A DNA stretch of 64,000 nucleotides from Equus caballus (lineage: Eukaryota; Chordata; Mammalia; Perissodactyla; Equidae): positions 36,368,501 to 36,432,500 of the forward strand of contig NC_091686.1 in NCBI RefSeq assembly GCF_041296265.1, read 5' to 3'. Positions 47,371-64,000 of this stretch are shown here, in pieces; position 1 is the stretch's first letter; each line of letters begins with the position of its first letter. The notes below the pieces were generated by a model that ran no database searches, was not told the origin of the DNA, and saw only the letters and a program-made list of their open reading frames with translations. The position numbers were made by a program, and so were the translations under genes.

Positions 47371-48789
47371 CTACTGCACGCAAAGGATACAGGCACCTGT
47401 TCCTGATGCCCTGTCTGGGGACTTGGGAGACAGACAGCCGGCGCCAGCCTCGAGGAGCCCTCTGTATCTCAGGAGGATCCTTTGTTCTTAATCAAGATGG
47501 GCCGCAGTGGAGGCTGCTGTGCTGTCGGCCCAAGAGATGATGAGGGGCACCCACAAAGCCCCTGCTTGGCCCTCTGCACGTGCCTGTCGGTGTGGGGCTT
47601 CCAGCAGCTCATTGTCCATCTTCACCCTGTTCTGAAGGGGCTGGACAGCTAATGCCACGTCTCCCAGGCCCTGCAGCCCTGATCCTGGGCGTGTGTCAGC
47701 AGGAGGAAGCCACAGCCCCACGGCTGGGTGCAACTCCTCTGATTCTGGCCTCCGGTCACTGTGAGGAGCTCTGTGGTGACTGCAGACCCCTCAGGTCTGA
47801 CTGTGGCCATCAACCCTGCAGGACCCAGAGCCCAACAAGAATTTGGGCCTGGTGTGGCTCCTCCTGCCTGTCCCTTGCACCTGCCTGTCAAGTCCCCGCT
47901 GACTCAGTCTCCACAGGGATCGAGTCTCTCTGTCTTCAGTCAGGCACATGAGATTGCAAGCGGAGCTCAGCTGGAACCCCTGCCACCCCCGGGGAGTCCC
48001 TGACACCAGCCCATTCCCCTTGGGAGCAGCGGGGGTTTATTGCTCTGGACCGTTTGAGGAGAAGGCGCTGTCCGGATCCGCCTCTACATCTCAGCGACAG
48101 GGGCTCATGGGCCTCTGCAGTTCTCTGTCTCTCTGTGTCCTGCCATTTCTGTCTTGGGACCAAACGACAAACTGTGGCTTTGTCCACAGAGGGGTGGGCT
48201 TCCACACTGTAGCAGGCAGCATAGCAGCCTTCCCAGGTCAAAAGAATTTACTCGATTATTTTGAGGCTACACCTCCCAGAGTGGAGAGGGTCTGCTCTCT
48301 GAGGTCAGGCTGGTCTGGGTTCAGATTCCAGCCCAGGAATCCTGGTGTTAGCACCTCCCTGTGCATTGTTTACTGTGGTCCTGACACACCTCCGTGGGAC
48401 ACAATCAATGTCCCCTTTTCTGCCCTTCACTTATCGGAGCATCCTGCACAGCGCACCCCAAAGAAGCCTGGGTCACTTCCCGCCACCTGGGCCTGAAGGC
48501 TCTTTATTCTTATCCGGCGGGATCCAGAGGGCTCCTGGCCAAGACGGAGCCCCTGCCCTGTCCCCAGGACAACCACATCTTGTCTGTCTTGTGGACTCTT
48601 CCTTCTGCACTCGTCTGCCCATTTGAGTCGCCGCCCAGCCCAAGATGGCTGCCCTTGCCCTGGGACAGGAGAGTTGGTCAGTGTGTCCCAAAGGTGGCAG
48701 CAGGCTCTAACATGCTGCCAGGCTGAGAAACACTGGCCTGGATCGCGACACTGCTGCTCAGCACAGTGACGCACGGGCCACAGGCAAGA

Positions 48790-48950
48790 GTCCACTAGAT
48801 GTCCACTGGCCTCAGCTGGACTTACTGAGTTCGGGCTGGGATGGGAGGGCTGGCGGTGCTGTTGGCCCCTGTGACCACGGCTGTCACGGTAGACTTCAGC
48901 CTTTGCCTTGGAGGGCAGCGGCCTGAGCCGTCGGGGTGTGCGCGGGAGCG
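48790..48950 (-). pseudogene. Cadherin relic, end of EC2
   Basis: The minus strand reads QAAALQGKG and, after a frame change, LKSTVTAVVTGANSTASPPI. E-cadherin has [29 protein letters not shown]. Exon limits are approximate; the calcium-binding linker is lost. Confidence 0.65.
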
Positions 48951-49499
48951 CTCCGCAGACAGGCATGCAGGGTCAGCACTGGAGACTGTAGATGAAGGTG
49001 CGGCTCAGGAGCCGGAGAGCGATGCGGAACCCCTCAGGCCGCCAACCCGGAGGATCCTCCCTCCATTAGATGGCGGGCTTCTGGCTGCTCAAAGAAAAGC
49101 TTTCTCCTTGGCTCACCACTATCCAAAGAAGCAAACTTTGGTAAATTCAGACCATCCTCTCCCAAAATTGACCCAGGAGGAGACTTTACCTGGATTGGGA
49201 TCTGACCAATATGTTCCCAGTCCCAGTACCAGACCAGGGCGTCCTGGGACCCCTCAGTTATGTGCTCAACACTCGGGGCGGGGGGTGGGATGCTGGGAGT
49301 GGTCTTCTGTTTTCACCAGAGGATGTGGTCTAATTTTGTGGGAAGTGGAACCTTTTCTTTCTACCAGTTCCAGGAGGAGTCTGGCGGATCGCATCCTGAT
49401 TTACTCCAGTGCAACCTTGGGCTTGCTAGGCGCAGCTTGCAGTCAGCCAGCGGGCACCAGCAGGACCTTGTCTGCAGCGGGCGCCTCTTCTGCTTGGCT

Positions 49500-49590
49500 G
49501 GTACACGTTCTAATTGGTCAGGAGTCTGTTCTGATTGGTTGGGAACCTGTTCTGCTTGGTTAGTGTTCGTTCTGATTGGCTACTGTCTGT
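49500..49590. repeat. 21-bp array with ATTGG (inverted CCAAT) motifs
   Basis: Four units built on GTTCTGATTGGTTGGGAACCT-like sequence (shown here only as the core TTCTGATTGG). ATTGG occurs at 49513, 49534 and 49575, with CTTGG at 49555, giving spacings of 21, 21 and 20 bases. Confidence 0.8.
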
Positions 49591-49654
49591 GCCATAGCAG
49601 CTGAAGCAATTGTATGTGTGACAGCACCACCCCTGGCCCCTCCTGACCTGGGAC

Positions 49655-49817
49655 CTGTCTGCCCAGCCTGAAAGAGAGCACACTGAGGGTTCCTGTGTGC
49701 CAGTTGATGGTGAGGCACCTGAGGGGTCTTGGCTGAGGATGGTGTAAGCCCTGGCTGCATTGCAGGTGTTCTCGTTGTCATCTGTGTCTGTTGCTCTGAC
49801 TTGGATCTTGGAGGGTC
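49655..49817 (-). pseudogene. Cadherin relic, EC2 exon
   Basis: A TTGCAG acceptor leads into KIQVRATDTDDNENTCNAAR followed by AYTILSQDP; E-cadherin has the same AYTILSQDP after MQVTATDADD. A frame change follows, and the next frame reads LTINWHTGTLSVLS, matching the family FTINRNTG pattern. The codon phase at the acceptor fits the donor of the block at 51579, giving HPG-PSK against LPG-TSV. The lower boundary is uncertain (49646 or 49655). Confidence 0.78.
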
Positions 49818-49944
49818 CTGCAAGGACAGAGGGGAGAAGAGTTGATAATCTCAACAAGTAACAACCAGCATGGCGATGTGAATTAATATAGAAATTTAAA
49901 AGTAAATGTGTACCCTTTCTATACCGATGATAAAACTGCTTCTT

Positions 49945-50196
49945 GGGGCTGGCCCTGTGGCCGAGTGGTTAAGTTTGCACATTCCACTTCAGTGGCCCAG
50001 GGTTTTGCCAGTTCAGATCCTGGGCACAAACATGGCGCCACTCGTCAGGCCACGCTGAAACTAGAAGGACCCGCAACTAAAATATATACAACTATGTACT
50101 GGGAGGACTTGGGGAGAAAAAGCGGGAAACGAAAAAGAAGAAGATTGGCAACAGATGTTAGTGCAGGTGCCAATCTTAAAAAAAAAAAAAAAAGAA
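49945..50196 (+). mobile_element. ERE SINE, near full length
   Basis: Sense ERE: GGGGCTGGCCCTGTGGCCGA head, GTTCAGATCCTGGGCACAAA core, ACAACTATGTACTGGGAGGA, and a poly(A) end. It lies between the two upstream cadherin-relic blocks. Confidence 0.92.
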
Positions 50197-51578
50197 ACTG
50201 CTTCTCAAGTGATATAAGCTCTAGTTCAAACAATTCACCAAATTATTAGAATAATTTCCAAATGGCTTGTTCACTCTTTTCAGAAATCTTTAGGGCATCT
50301 TTTGACATGGCTGTCACCATGGGATCCTTGCCCCCATTAACATGACGCTTCAGGGGAGTGAGACTCTATTGAATGCCTAAGGGGGGGCTGTGGCTGTTTC
50401 CAGTGGTCCCATTGCTCCCAGGACACTTCTGACCTTCTCTTTCCCCTACTGTTGTTAGGGGAGTCCTGTCTGGACCTGGCCACCCTTCAGGAGCTGGGGC
50501 CGAGCACACAAGCCAGAAGGGGAGAAGTGGTGAGGGCGCTGGACAGAGGTGGAGGGGGCAGTGCGTCCTGATTGCTACAACCAAGCCTCTGGAATTTGGT
50601 CCATGGAGACAACCCCACACGGCCGTGTGCCTCACGTGGATGGTCAGGAGACCGCTGGTGCGGTGGGGAGCAGTGGTCTGTTGTGGGGTTACAGGCAGCA
50701 GGAGGATAGACAAGAATGGAGGAAAAGTGGAAGAAGGCAGAGGGGGAAGGAAACGCCACGTCAGAGCGTCCTCTCCTAGGAGATGCCCTGTAATTTTCAT
50801 TTCACCATTTTCAGTCGCAGACAATTAGGACCCCACAGTGTCAGATTGGGAGCCATGGGTGCACGGACGTGTCAGTGCTGTCCACGAGGCCGTCGCAAGG
50901 CCAAGAGATGCTTCCCGAGAAGCGGTCCCTGGGCTGCTGCTGGGCGGCAGTGGGGCCGGAAGGACACGTGCCCCTCGACCCTTCAGCAGCAGCCAGCTGG
51001 AATGGAGCACCCCCGAACCAGACCCTTGTTTTCAGGAACGTGAACTGGAAAATACGAAGGGAACTGAGCAAGGAGAAAGGGAAGCTGAGCCAGGGTGTGT
51101 AGAGAGAAGCCATGCGTGGGAACAGCTGTGAGGGGGAGGAGGGGCTGGGAGGGGCCCCGTTACTGAGACGCAGAAACAGCAAACAGAAGGGACGCGCAGC
51201 CTGGAGTAAAGCAGCCAGTGGGCATCGCCTGTACTGTGCAGACCCATGGTCCCTGCACTTCCTCGGGCCTGGGGGACCCTGTTGCTCTACGGCCCCTGTT
51301 GGCGCATCTCTGTGGGGTCCTTCCTGCCTGTGGCCCTCCCCGGTGCCAGCTTTCTGAGTGAGCCCGAGAGAGGCTCTGCTGCTTGAAACAAACAGAAAGC
51401 CTCTGCAGCCCTTGAGCTGTGCCTTCTGGTTTCAGGGTGGGGACACCAAGCACTGGAGCCCAGGGCACGGACTCGGAGGAAGACTTTCTCTGCTGTTTGC
51501 ACTTAGTTTCCCAGATCTTCATGTCTTCCCCAAATTTACTGCCGGGTGTCACCAAAACCTTCCATTGTTCTCATTAAC

Positions 51579-51720
51579 CTGGGTGGGCTCCTTCCATCAC
51601 AGACACCTGGGTAAATTCGGACTTGCCGTCTTTCTGGCCTGTCACCGCGATCATAATCTCCATTGGGTCCTTGACAGCATTCCCGTTCAAAGATGCAGCG
51701 TGAGAAAAAAGCGGCAAAAC
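51579..51720 (-). pseudogene. Cadherin relic, EC1-EC2 linker exon
   Basis: After an AG acceptor the minus strand reads [20 protein letters not shown], then IMIAVTG, then SEFTQ and SVMEGAHPG, and ends at a GT donor (51578). E-cadherin has LFSHAVSSNGNAVEDPME and SVMEGALPG at the same places. The block is 142 bp, close to the size of the corresponding CDH1 exon (about 156 bp by memory). The calcium-binding DQNDN is degraded to GQKDG. Confidence 0.78.
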
Positions 51721-52740
51721 CTGACAGCGATGGAGACAGGTGCGGGCCACCGGGTGTGGTGCCACTCAGCACACACTTGGGTCTAGAGAAGGCCCAGCCC
51801 AGTGAGAACCCACTTTCCTACTTCCCCCCACACTCCAGTCACTGGGGAGTCTGAGGAAGGCGGCATCTGCGACAACTCGGGTGTCTCTGCTTTTGTGCTC
51901 ATGGCCATCCTCCTCCTCCTCCTCCTCCTCCCTGTCCATAGAAAGCGCTTCAGTGGGACACGTGCTGCCCAGAGAGGTGACAGTCACCATTCCCTTGCAG
52001 CTGGATGTGCCACGTGACCACGTTCTCCAGGACGGGCCATGAAAAGCGATGGCTGCAGTTTCTGCACCACACTGCTTGGCGCGTGTGCACCTCCCTAGCC
52101 CCTTCCTTCTTCCCTCCTTAGGTGTGGAAATGCATCTGGATGGAACCTGCTTTGACTCTGTGAATGAGGGTGACTTCCCAGGGGAGGAGAGCAGGGAGGG
52201 AGGAGCCTGGGTCCTAAGTGAGACCCACTCAACTAAGGAGGGCTTCACCTGGGCCTCGGTCTCACTGGGAGAGGCGTAGCTGGGAGTCTGCTGGACAACA
52301 CGCCCCAGAGATGTACAATCCGAGGGCGCATGGCATCACAGCTAATGACAACAGCTGACGTGTGCTGAGAACTGACCCAGAACCGGACGAACTTTAGCCC
52401 AACAGCAAAGGGAAGCCAGGGCTCCGAGGGCATTGTCACCAGGCTCACTAAGCGCCAGTGCTGAGGTTTGACTGCAGGCTGTCTGGCTCTGGGTCCTACG
52501 CTCTTCACATTTGAAGATTGGAGAGTCTGGAATAGCCTCGAGTCGTAGGATCTGCTCATTCTCTCTGCTTGGCCCCCACTTGCCACTTCCTGTCCCTCCA
52601 CCGCACCTTCATCTCTGCTGCAGGCATCATGCCTTCTGCCCCGCAGAATGCAGGCACCTGCAGAGCCGGCCTGCTTATCACGCATCGCTGCAGCTAGTAG
52701 TTGTGGTAGAAACCATAACAATAATAATCATATTCTTCCA
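51721..52740. other. Intergenic stretch, no recognised feature
   Basis: Searched for the upstream cadherin exons (start of EC1, prodomain, signal peptide) without success. A (TCC)n run near 51910-51935 gives a leucine-rich frame on the plus strand that has no other support. Confidence 0.4.
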
Positions 52741-52756
52741 CGTACTGCTGGCTACA

Positions 52757-53162
52757 GGCAGCCCTGGGAGTCTAGTGGTTAAGATTGGGCCCTGTCACCT
52801 TCCTACCCTGGGTTCAATTCCCAATCAGGGAACCACACCACCTGTCTGTCGTAGTCACACTGTGGGGGATGCATGTTGTGTGTGGCTGGGATGCTGAAAG
52901 CTCTGCCACTGGTATTTCAACTACCATCAGGGTCACCTGTGGTGGGCAGGTCTCAGTGGAGCTTCCAGAGTGAGACAGACTAGGAAGAAGCACCTGGCCA
53001 CCCACTGCTGAAGAAACTGGCCATGAAAACCCTATGAATGGCAGCGGAGCACTGTCTGAGAGAGCGCTGAAAGGGAAGAGGATGGCACCGAAAGACCAGG
53101 TGGAACCTGCTGTCCGCAGGTTGCTAGGAGTCGGAACTGACTCAATGGCACTGACAACAAAT
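52757..53162 (+). mobile_element. tRNA-derived SINE with RTE-like 3' tail
   Basis: The head has tRNA promoter boxes (A box TCTAGTGGTTAAGATTGG, B box GGTTCAATTCCC). The body contains GGCCATGAAAACCCTATGAA. The tail (AGGAGTCGGAACTGACTCAA, then TGGCACTGACAACAA) resembles those of SINEs mobilised by RTE-type LINEs. It is not an ERE. The family name is not certain. Confidence 0.6.
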
Positions 53163-53579
53163 TGCTGTCTACTCCGAGGTCAGAAGCTTGAAAATACCAC
53201 ACTGACCTGCTGGAGCTTCTGGGGCATCTTGGGAGGCCCCTCATTGGAAGGCATGCAATCAGCAATGAAAAGGAAGCCAAGGACACAGAGGACAGGCTTG
53301 GACAATGCCATGGGCCAGACTGAGTGCCGCCATTCGGTGTCCTGTTTCTCCTCTGGTCCCCAGAAAACAATGCCTCCCCCTCCCCCGTTCCCCTGCTATG
53401 CCCCGCCATGGCCTCAAGATGTTTCCAAACCCCTTCCTCTGGAGAGCGGAAGGCTGAGAGGTGGACACCGTGGCATCCGGGAGAGGCAGAGGCGGAGCAG
53501 ATGCTTTCTCCCTAAACCCAAGAAACCGGAGAACTTTCTTGAGCCCTGAATGCATTGCATATTTAAACCTGTACCAAAA

Positions 53580-53945
53580 CTAGGTCAAGATCTGGTCTAC
53601 AAACTCTTTCTGGAAACAGCTTTCCCGTCCAACAAGAGGGAGTTTGTTAAACCACAGCCTGACCCCAGGATGTGGGACACAGCGTAGCTGTGAAAACTGA
53701 AGGGAAGGTGTTCGAGATTGTTTGTAAAGGGAAAGAAGCGGGTGGGAAAGCAGGATGGGGGCCGAATAGTGTTTGTAAAGGAAAAGCATGCAGGCACGTC
53801 TGTGTGGGCGCAGACACCTGTCTGTGTGGGACGAATAGAAAGCTCTAACTCGCTGTGTTAACTGGCGTTCCCTCTGGATTATGGAATTATGGGTGGTTTT
53901 TATTTTCTATATTTTCTAAATTTTTTTAAAAACCAGCAATGGCAT
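53580..53945 (+). mobile_element. Probable L1 3' UTR fragment
   Basis: GTTTGTTAAACCACAGCCTG, then a decayed middle, then GGATTATGGAATTATGGGTGG and a TTTTTATTTTCTATATTTTC run. The order fits an old L1 3' UTR. Confidence 0.45.
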
Positions 53946-54127
53946 ATCATTAGAAAAAAACAATAGAGTTGTTGCCATTAAGTATGAGAGCTTGCATAAT
54001 AAGATCTTCAAGTGCACGTTTCAAAATAAACCCCGTGCTGCCAAAGCAGAGTGTGCAAACCCAGCCACCGGGCCATGGGGCTGACCTGAACTTCTACTTT
54101 TTAAAAAAGAGTTATTTTAAAAAATCT

Positions 54128-54330
54128 TTCTGGGGCAGCCCTGGTATCCGAGCAGCTAAGTTTGTGTGCTCCATTTTGGCAGCCCAGGGTTCGCCGGTTT
54201 GGATCCTGGGCGCGGACATGGCACCGCTTATCAAGCCATGCTGAGGTGGCATCCCACATGCCACAACTAGAAGGACCCACAACTAGAATATACAACCATG
54301 TCTTGCGGCTTTGGGGAGGAAAGAAAAAAT
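54128..54330 (+). mobile_element. ERE SINE
   Basis: Sense ERE: GGGGCAGCCCTGGTATCCGA head, GGTTTGGATCCTGGGCGCGG core, CATGCCACAACTAGAAGGAC, then a short A-rich end. Confidence 0.88.
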
Positions 54331-56815
54331 ACAATAGATTGAAGTGATAACCTGAAATAAAGAAGAAAGGTCAAATTAAATAAAAAAAAAATTTCTTCCA
54401 TAAGTTTTAAGAAATCTGATCTTGGAAGACAGCACTTGTGGGTGACATCCCTCCTCAGAGGTGGCTCTCAAGAGCCTGGGTCAGATACTGGCTGGGCTGG
54501 TAGGACCGGGGCTGGGCCAGGAGCCAGACGGGGCAGAGTCTGGGAGTCGAAGACAAATTTACCAAGTTTTGGACAAGTTTACCCTCACGTGCTGCTTGGC
54601 CCCTGGTGAGGCTTGCCAGGCCCCAACTGTGGAGGGTGCTCTGCTGTGCTGGGCTCTTGACTAACCATCCCCACCTGCCCAGCTATGGTCTGCAAGCATG
54701 CCAGTAGTGTCCTTACCTGGGTGGCAGACAAGCAGAGCAGAAACAGGTGGCTTCAGTCATAGCTGTGGGGGCCACTGCAGTCACAGAGTGGAGCATGTGA
54801 TGGAGGCAGCTGGCTGTGCCATCCTGTCACCTCAGCTGCTGATGTCCTGCTTGCCCAAGGACTATGGACCTGCCCTCCAGGGCAGTGTCAGGTGGAGGTG
54901 CTGGGAAGCCAGCAGGCGCAGCTGGAGTGGCCTTGGAGGCCCACTAGGTGATACGGGCACAGGACAGTGGCTTCAGCTGGAGGTGTTTCTCAGCTGCCTG
55001 CTGGGAAGAGAGAGACTGGAACCCAGAGCCAGCGCTCACTCCTCTGAGCCGCCTCTTCAAAGTGAGGGTTACGGCTGCCAGCAGCGGACAGTCGGGCAGG
55101 GGGCGTATGAATGACCAGCTCCCTCAGCGAGGTGACCTGAGACCGTGTGAGACCGTGAGGGCAAGGCTGAAGCCGATACGCCTTTTCATGATCTAGTTTT
55201 GGGAGTTGTCACCGTCACTGTCACGACACAGCTCAGCCCCGTTCTACGAAGGAGGGGACTGCACAGGAGTGAGGACAACAAGAGGTGGATTTGGGGGGCC
55301 GTCTTGGAGGCCGGTGGCCACATCAGGAATGAAGTTTGTTGCTGAAGGGCAGGAAGAGGAGCTGACTACTCTCCTCCTCGTCCTGAGTTGCTCAGCCTTC
55401 CAGCAGAGTGTTGGGGTTGGCGGGAGATGGCGGTAACAACCACCTGGCAGTTGTGGGTTCCCCTTCCCGCTGTATTTCAAGCTTGACCCTATAACTCTGC
55501 CCCCTCTCCCACGGCCCGTGCTGAAAGCACAGAATATTGAAAGTTTATGGTGTTCTCTCAGAGCATTGTCCCCACTCCTCTTCCCATAGGGAAAAAACCC
55601 ACAGACACACACCTTCCTTTAAAAAAGCATGAAAGAAAAAAGAAAATGATAGTGGATATTTCTTATTGATTTCTTATTGATAGTTCAGATAGTTTATGCA
55701 GAGACTCCTCACAGGCCCGGCAGAGCGAGAGGGACAGAAGGTCATCGCTCCAGGTCGTGGGGTTCAGGGGACCCCTGGGCGGCCCGCACTCCTGTTGTCA
55801 TCTCCGTAAGGGGTGGTTGGAATGCGGCTGTCCTGACCCCCCCTCGCAGGAGCAGGACTGACTTAGGCTTAGGGCCCTGGGAAGCAGGGCGCTACCTCCC
55901 AGAGGAGAGGATGTGGTGGGGGTCCTCACCCACTGGGAATCTTAGCACACCAGCGCTCCTCTCTACATTCAAAGTCGGTTCTGGTTCTGAGAAAAGCGCA
56001 ACCTCTGAGCTGTTGGCACCCTCACTTTCCCAGTGGGAGACGCAACATGCTTACTTGCCTCACTTCGAGTCCTGTGGACTCCCACCCCGTTGGGTCCACG
56101 GGAACTCCGTGCTCCTGGGTATTGTGGACGCTATAAGTGAACGGGCAGCCAGGAATGACCGACACCGTGCATATCCGCTCTGCTCACCGTACACTCCATT
56201 GTCTCATCAGACTTCACTTAAAAACGTAAGTGTAAAGATAAAATAATTCAGAATTTCGAGATGGCAACAGTGTTGCACTGAACCACGTGGGCCCAGGTAC
56301 AAGGCAAGCATGTTATAGAAGCTGCTGTGCCTGCGTGTGTCATGAGGACATGGTATGCAGACAGGGCGGCAAGGGGCTCAGAGACCCTGGCCGCACGGCT
56401 GACTCCTGCAGGTGCTGTCCCAAGAGCCTGTCCTCAGCAGGGCCGGGTGAGGGCTGGTTGCACAGGCCGTGGTCAGGACTGCCCGCCCGCGTTAAGGGAG
56501 GTTCTGAGGCTGCCCAGGCTTGGTGGGAAGGGCGGCGGCCCCAAGGGACATGCACCCACACACCTTGCATCCCTGACCTCACACCTCCTTCTCAGGGCAG
56601 CTGAGTCTGTGCAGAGAAAGCAGTGGGTCTGCCCAATCTCTGAATTTGGATCCCAGGCCCCTTTGCCTTCCCTCGTCCAGCACTGAAGACATGGAAGACG
56701 TGGGCGTGGAAAGCTGTGCAGGGAGAGAATAACAAGGAGGGAGGGACTTGCATTCTCAGCCATCCTCTGTGCCAGATTCTGCCTGTGCTTACTCGACTTT
56801 GAACATCAAACCAAA
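54331..56815. other. Intergenic stretch, no recognised feature
   Basis: Mixed-composition sequence between the ERE at 54128 and the MIR at 56820. Open frames here lack family similarity and conserved splice context. Confidence 0.4.
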
Positions 56816-56819
56816 AGGC

Positions 56820-56960
56820 TGGGGTTACAATTCCCATTTTATAGATTAGAAAACAGGCACAGAGAGGTTGAGTATCTTGCCCTAGGTCACACAGCTGGTG
56901 AGGGTGGAGCTGAGAATCAGGCCCACTATGGTCTGATCTGGAGTCCAAATGCTGTGCACC
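56820..56960 (-). mobile_element. MIR SINE
   Basis: Antisense MIR: CCCATTTTATAGATTAGAAA, CAGGCACAGAGAGGTTGAGT, GGTCACACAGCTGGTGAGGG. Confidence 0.88.
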
Positions 56961-57421
56961 ATGAGATGCTGACCCTGAGGGGACAGCAAGGAGAGAGTGA
57001 GAGAGACCAGATGCCCCACACTGAGCCAGGCACACGTATGTGCACACACACATGTGCACACATCCCTCCCTGGCTTTCACCTCTGAGGCTACGGACGTCG
57101 GAGGAATCAGGAGAGGATCCTGGAGAAGCCAAAGGTGGAGAGTGGGGGGCCTATTAGGAAAAATACTTCCCAGGAGACCAGAGAATACCATTCCCTGATG
57201 AATCTGTCTCAAATCCTACATTTCCCCCGGGCCAGGACTCGATTCTCCAATAACCTAACCAAAAGGACTCCAGGCTTATGCCAGACTTCTAGGGGCTGAG
57301 TTCCTGTGGAGATCTAGGCCAAGAGTATGAGTTCTCTGTGGCCCTCCTGGACCCTCTGCTTTCAGTGGTAAGAGGAGACTGAGGTATGTGGTCTGGACTT
57401 CAGATTTGTATGGAAATAACA

Positions 57422-57427
57422 TTTATT
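57422..57427 (-). terminator. Candidate PRDM9 polyadenylation signal (AATAAA)
   Basis: On the minus strand AATAAA lies about 285 bases after the PRDM9 stop codon. It is the first hexamer downstream of the stop that I see. Confidence 0.5.
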
Positions 57428-57710
57428 AGAACAGGAGGCCCAGAAACCATGGAGGGGATTGGAATCAACATCCTCAGAGCACTGAAGGTACTCTCCTATT
57501 TGTCTACCTCATCTCTTGTCATCAAAGTGGAAGACTTGTTTAACTGGTGATTTCTGCACTCATTACACTTTTGCGAATGTAAGGGGTCAGTAGACTTCCT
57601 CTGAAGCCCCCGTTGGAGCTGGAGTATGGAGTGTGTGTGGTGGCTACATTTGTCCTCTTGGGGCTGAGACGTGATTTATCGGTAATCACTCACTTACCCT
57701 CTCTGCAAAA

Positions 57711-64000
<6,290 letters not shown>

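Larger units (their letters stand above)
47170..51720 (-). pseudogene. Relic of a type I classical cadherin gene (CDH1-like)
   Basis: Four exon-like blocks on the minus strand read, in order, as parts of extracellular cadherin repeats EC1 to EC3: 51579-51720 (end of EC1 and linker), 49655-49817 (EC2), about 48790-48950 (end of EC2) and about 47190-47370 (EC3). They stay in gene order and are separated by non-coding DNA, so this is an unprocessed relic rather than a retrocopy. The blocks are damaged: frame changes inside the second, third and fourth, stops, and loss of calcium-binding residues (the linker DQNDN is read as GQKDG; the next linker reads GANST). No EC4-EC5, membrane, cytoplasmic or signal-peptide exon was found. 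Identities are highest to E-cadherin-like sequences recalled from memory. The orientation and position, between URAH and PRDM9, are as for a lost neighbour gene. Confidence 0.7.

Noticed and set aside
48841-49563. Open frame of 240 codons on the plus strand
   Set aside because: No recognisable domain, low-complexity C-terminus created by the 21-bp repeat, and it runs antisense to the cadherin relic blocks.
51802-52017. Plus-strand frame with a hydrophobic leucine run that looks like a membrane span
   Set aside because: The run is the translation of a short (TCC)n repeat. Strand and position do not fit the cadherin relic's membrane exon.

Overview
This window is nuclear DNA of a placental mammal. 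At least twelve tRNA-derived SINEs of the ERE family point to a perissodactyl, most likely an equid. The gene order AFG3L1 - DBNDD1 - GAS8 - URAH - PRDM9/PRDM7 is that of human 16q24.3, a gene-dense, GC-rich subtelomeric region. All genes are split by introns. I assembled exons by eye from protein homology, splice sites and codon phase, and the phases close exactly in every gene.

Layout. 552-8653 (+): the last seven coding exons of AFG3L1, an m-AAA protease subunit of the inner mitochondrial membrane, open here although the human copy is a pseudogene. 12274-20787 (-): complete four-exon DBNDD1 (158 aa), starting in a CpG island. 25490-41158 (+): complete eleven-exon GAS8/DRC4 (478 aa), a nexin-dynein regulatory complex subunit of motile cilia. 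41610-44226 (-): complete four-exon URAH (141 aa), 5-hydroxyisourate hydrolase of the urate pathway, with an extra 5' exon carrying a peroxisomal PTS2 signal; GAS8 and URAH are convergent. 57711-64000 (-): the 3' half of PRDM9, with an intact PR/SET domain and an array of nine nearly identical 84-bp zinc fingers after one degenerate finger; its 5' exons lie beyond the window.

The stretch between URAH and PRDM9 (about 44.8-57.4 kb) has no intact gene. It does hold what I read as the remains of a classical type I cadherin gene (CDH1-like) on the minus strand: four degraded exon-like blocks in the right order (51.6, 49.7, 48.9 and 47.3 kb), two of them joining at a conserved codon phase. This is the most unexpected signal in the window.

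The rest is ordinary mammalian intron and intergenic DNA: ERE SINEs, old L1, L2, MIR and HAL1-like pieces, one MLT1-type and one other LTR fossil, and several minisatellites (55-bp units in DBNDD1 intron 1, 47-bp units in GAS8 intron 1, a 21-bp CCAAT-bearing array near 49.5 kb). The genes do not form a pathway; they are neighbours by old synteny. I saw no bacterial, viral-cargo or CRISPR-like system.
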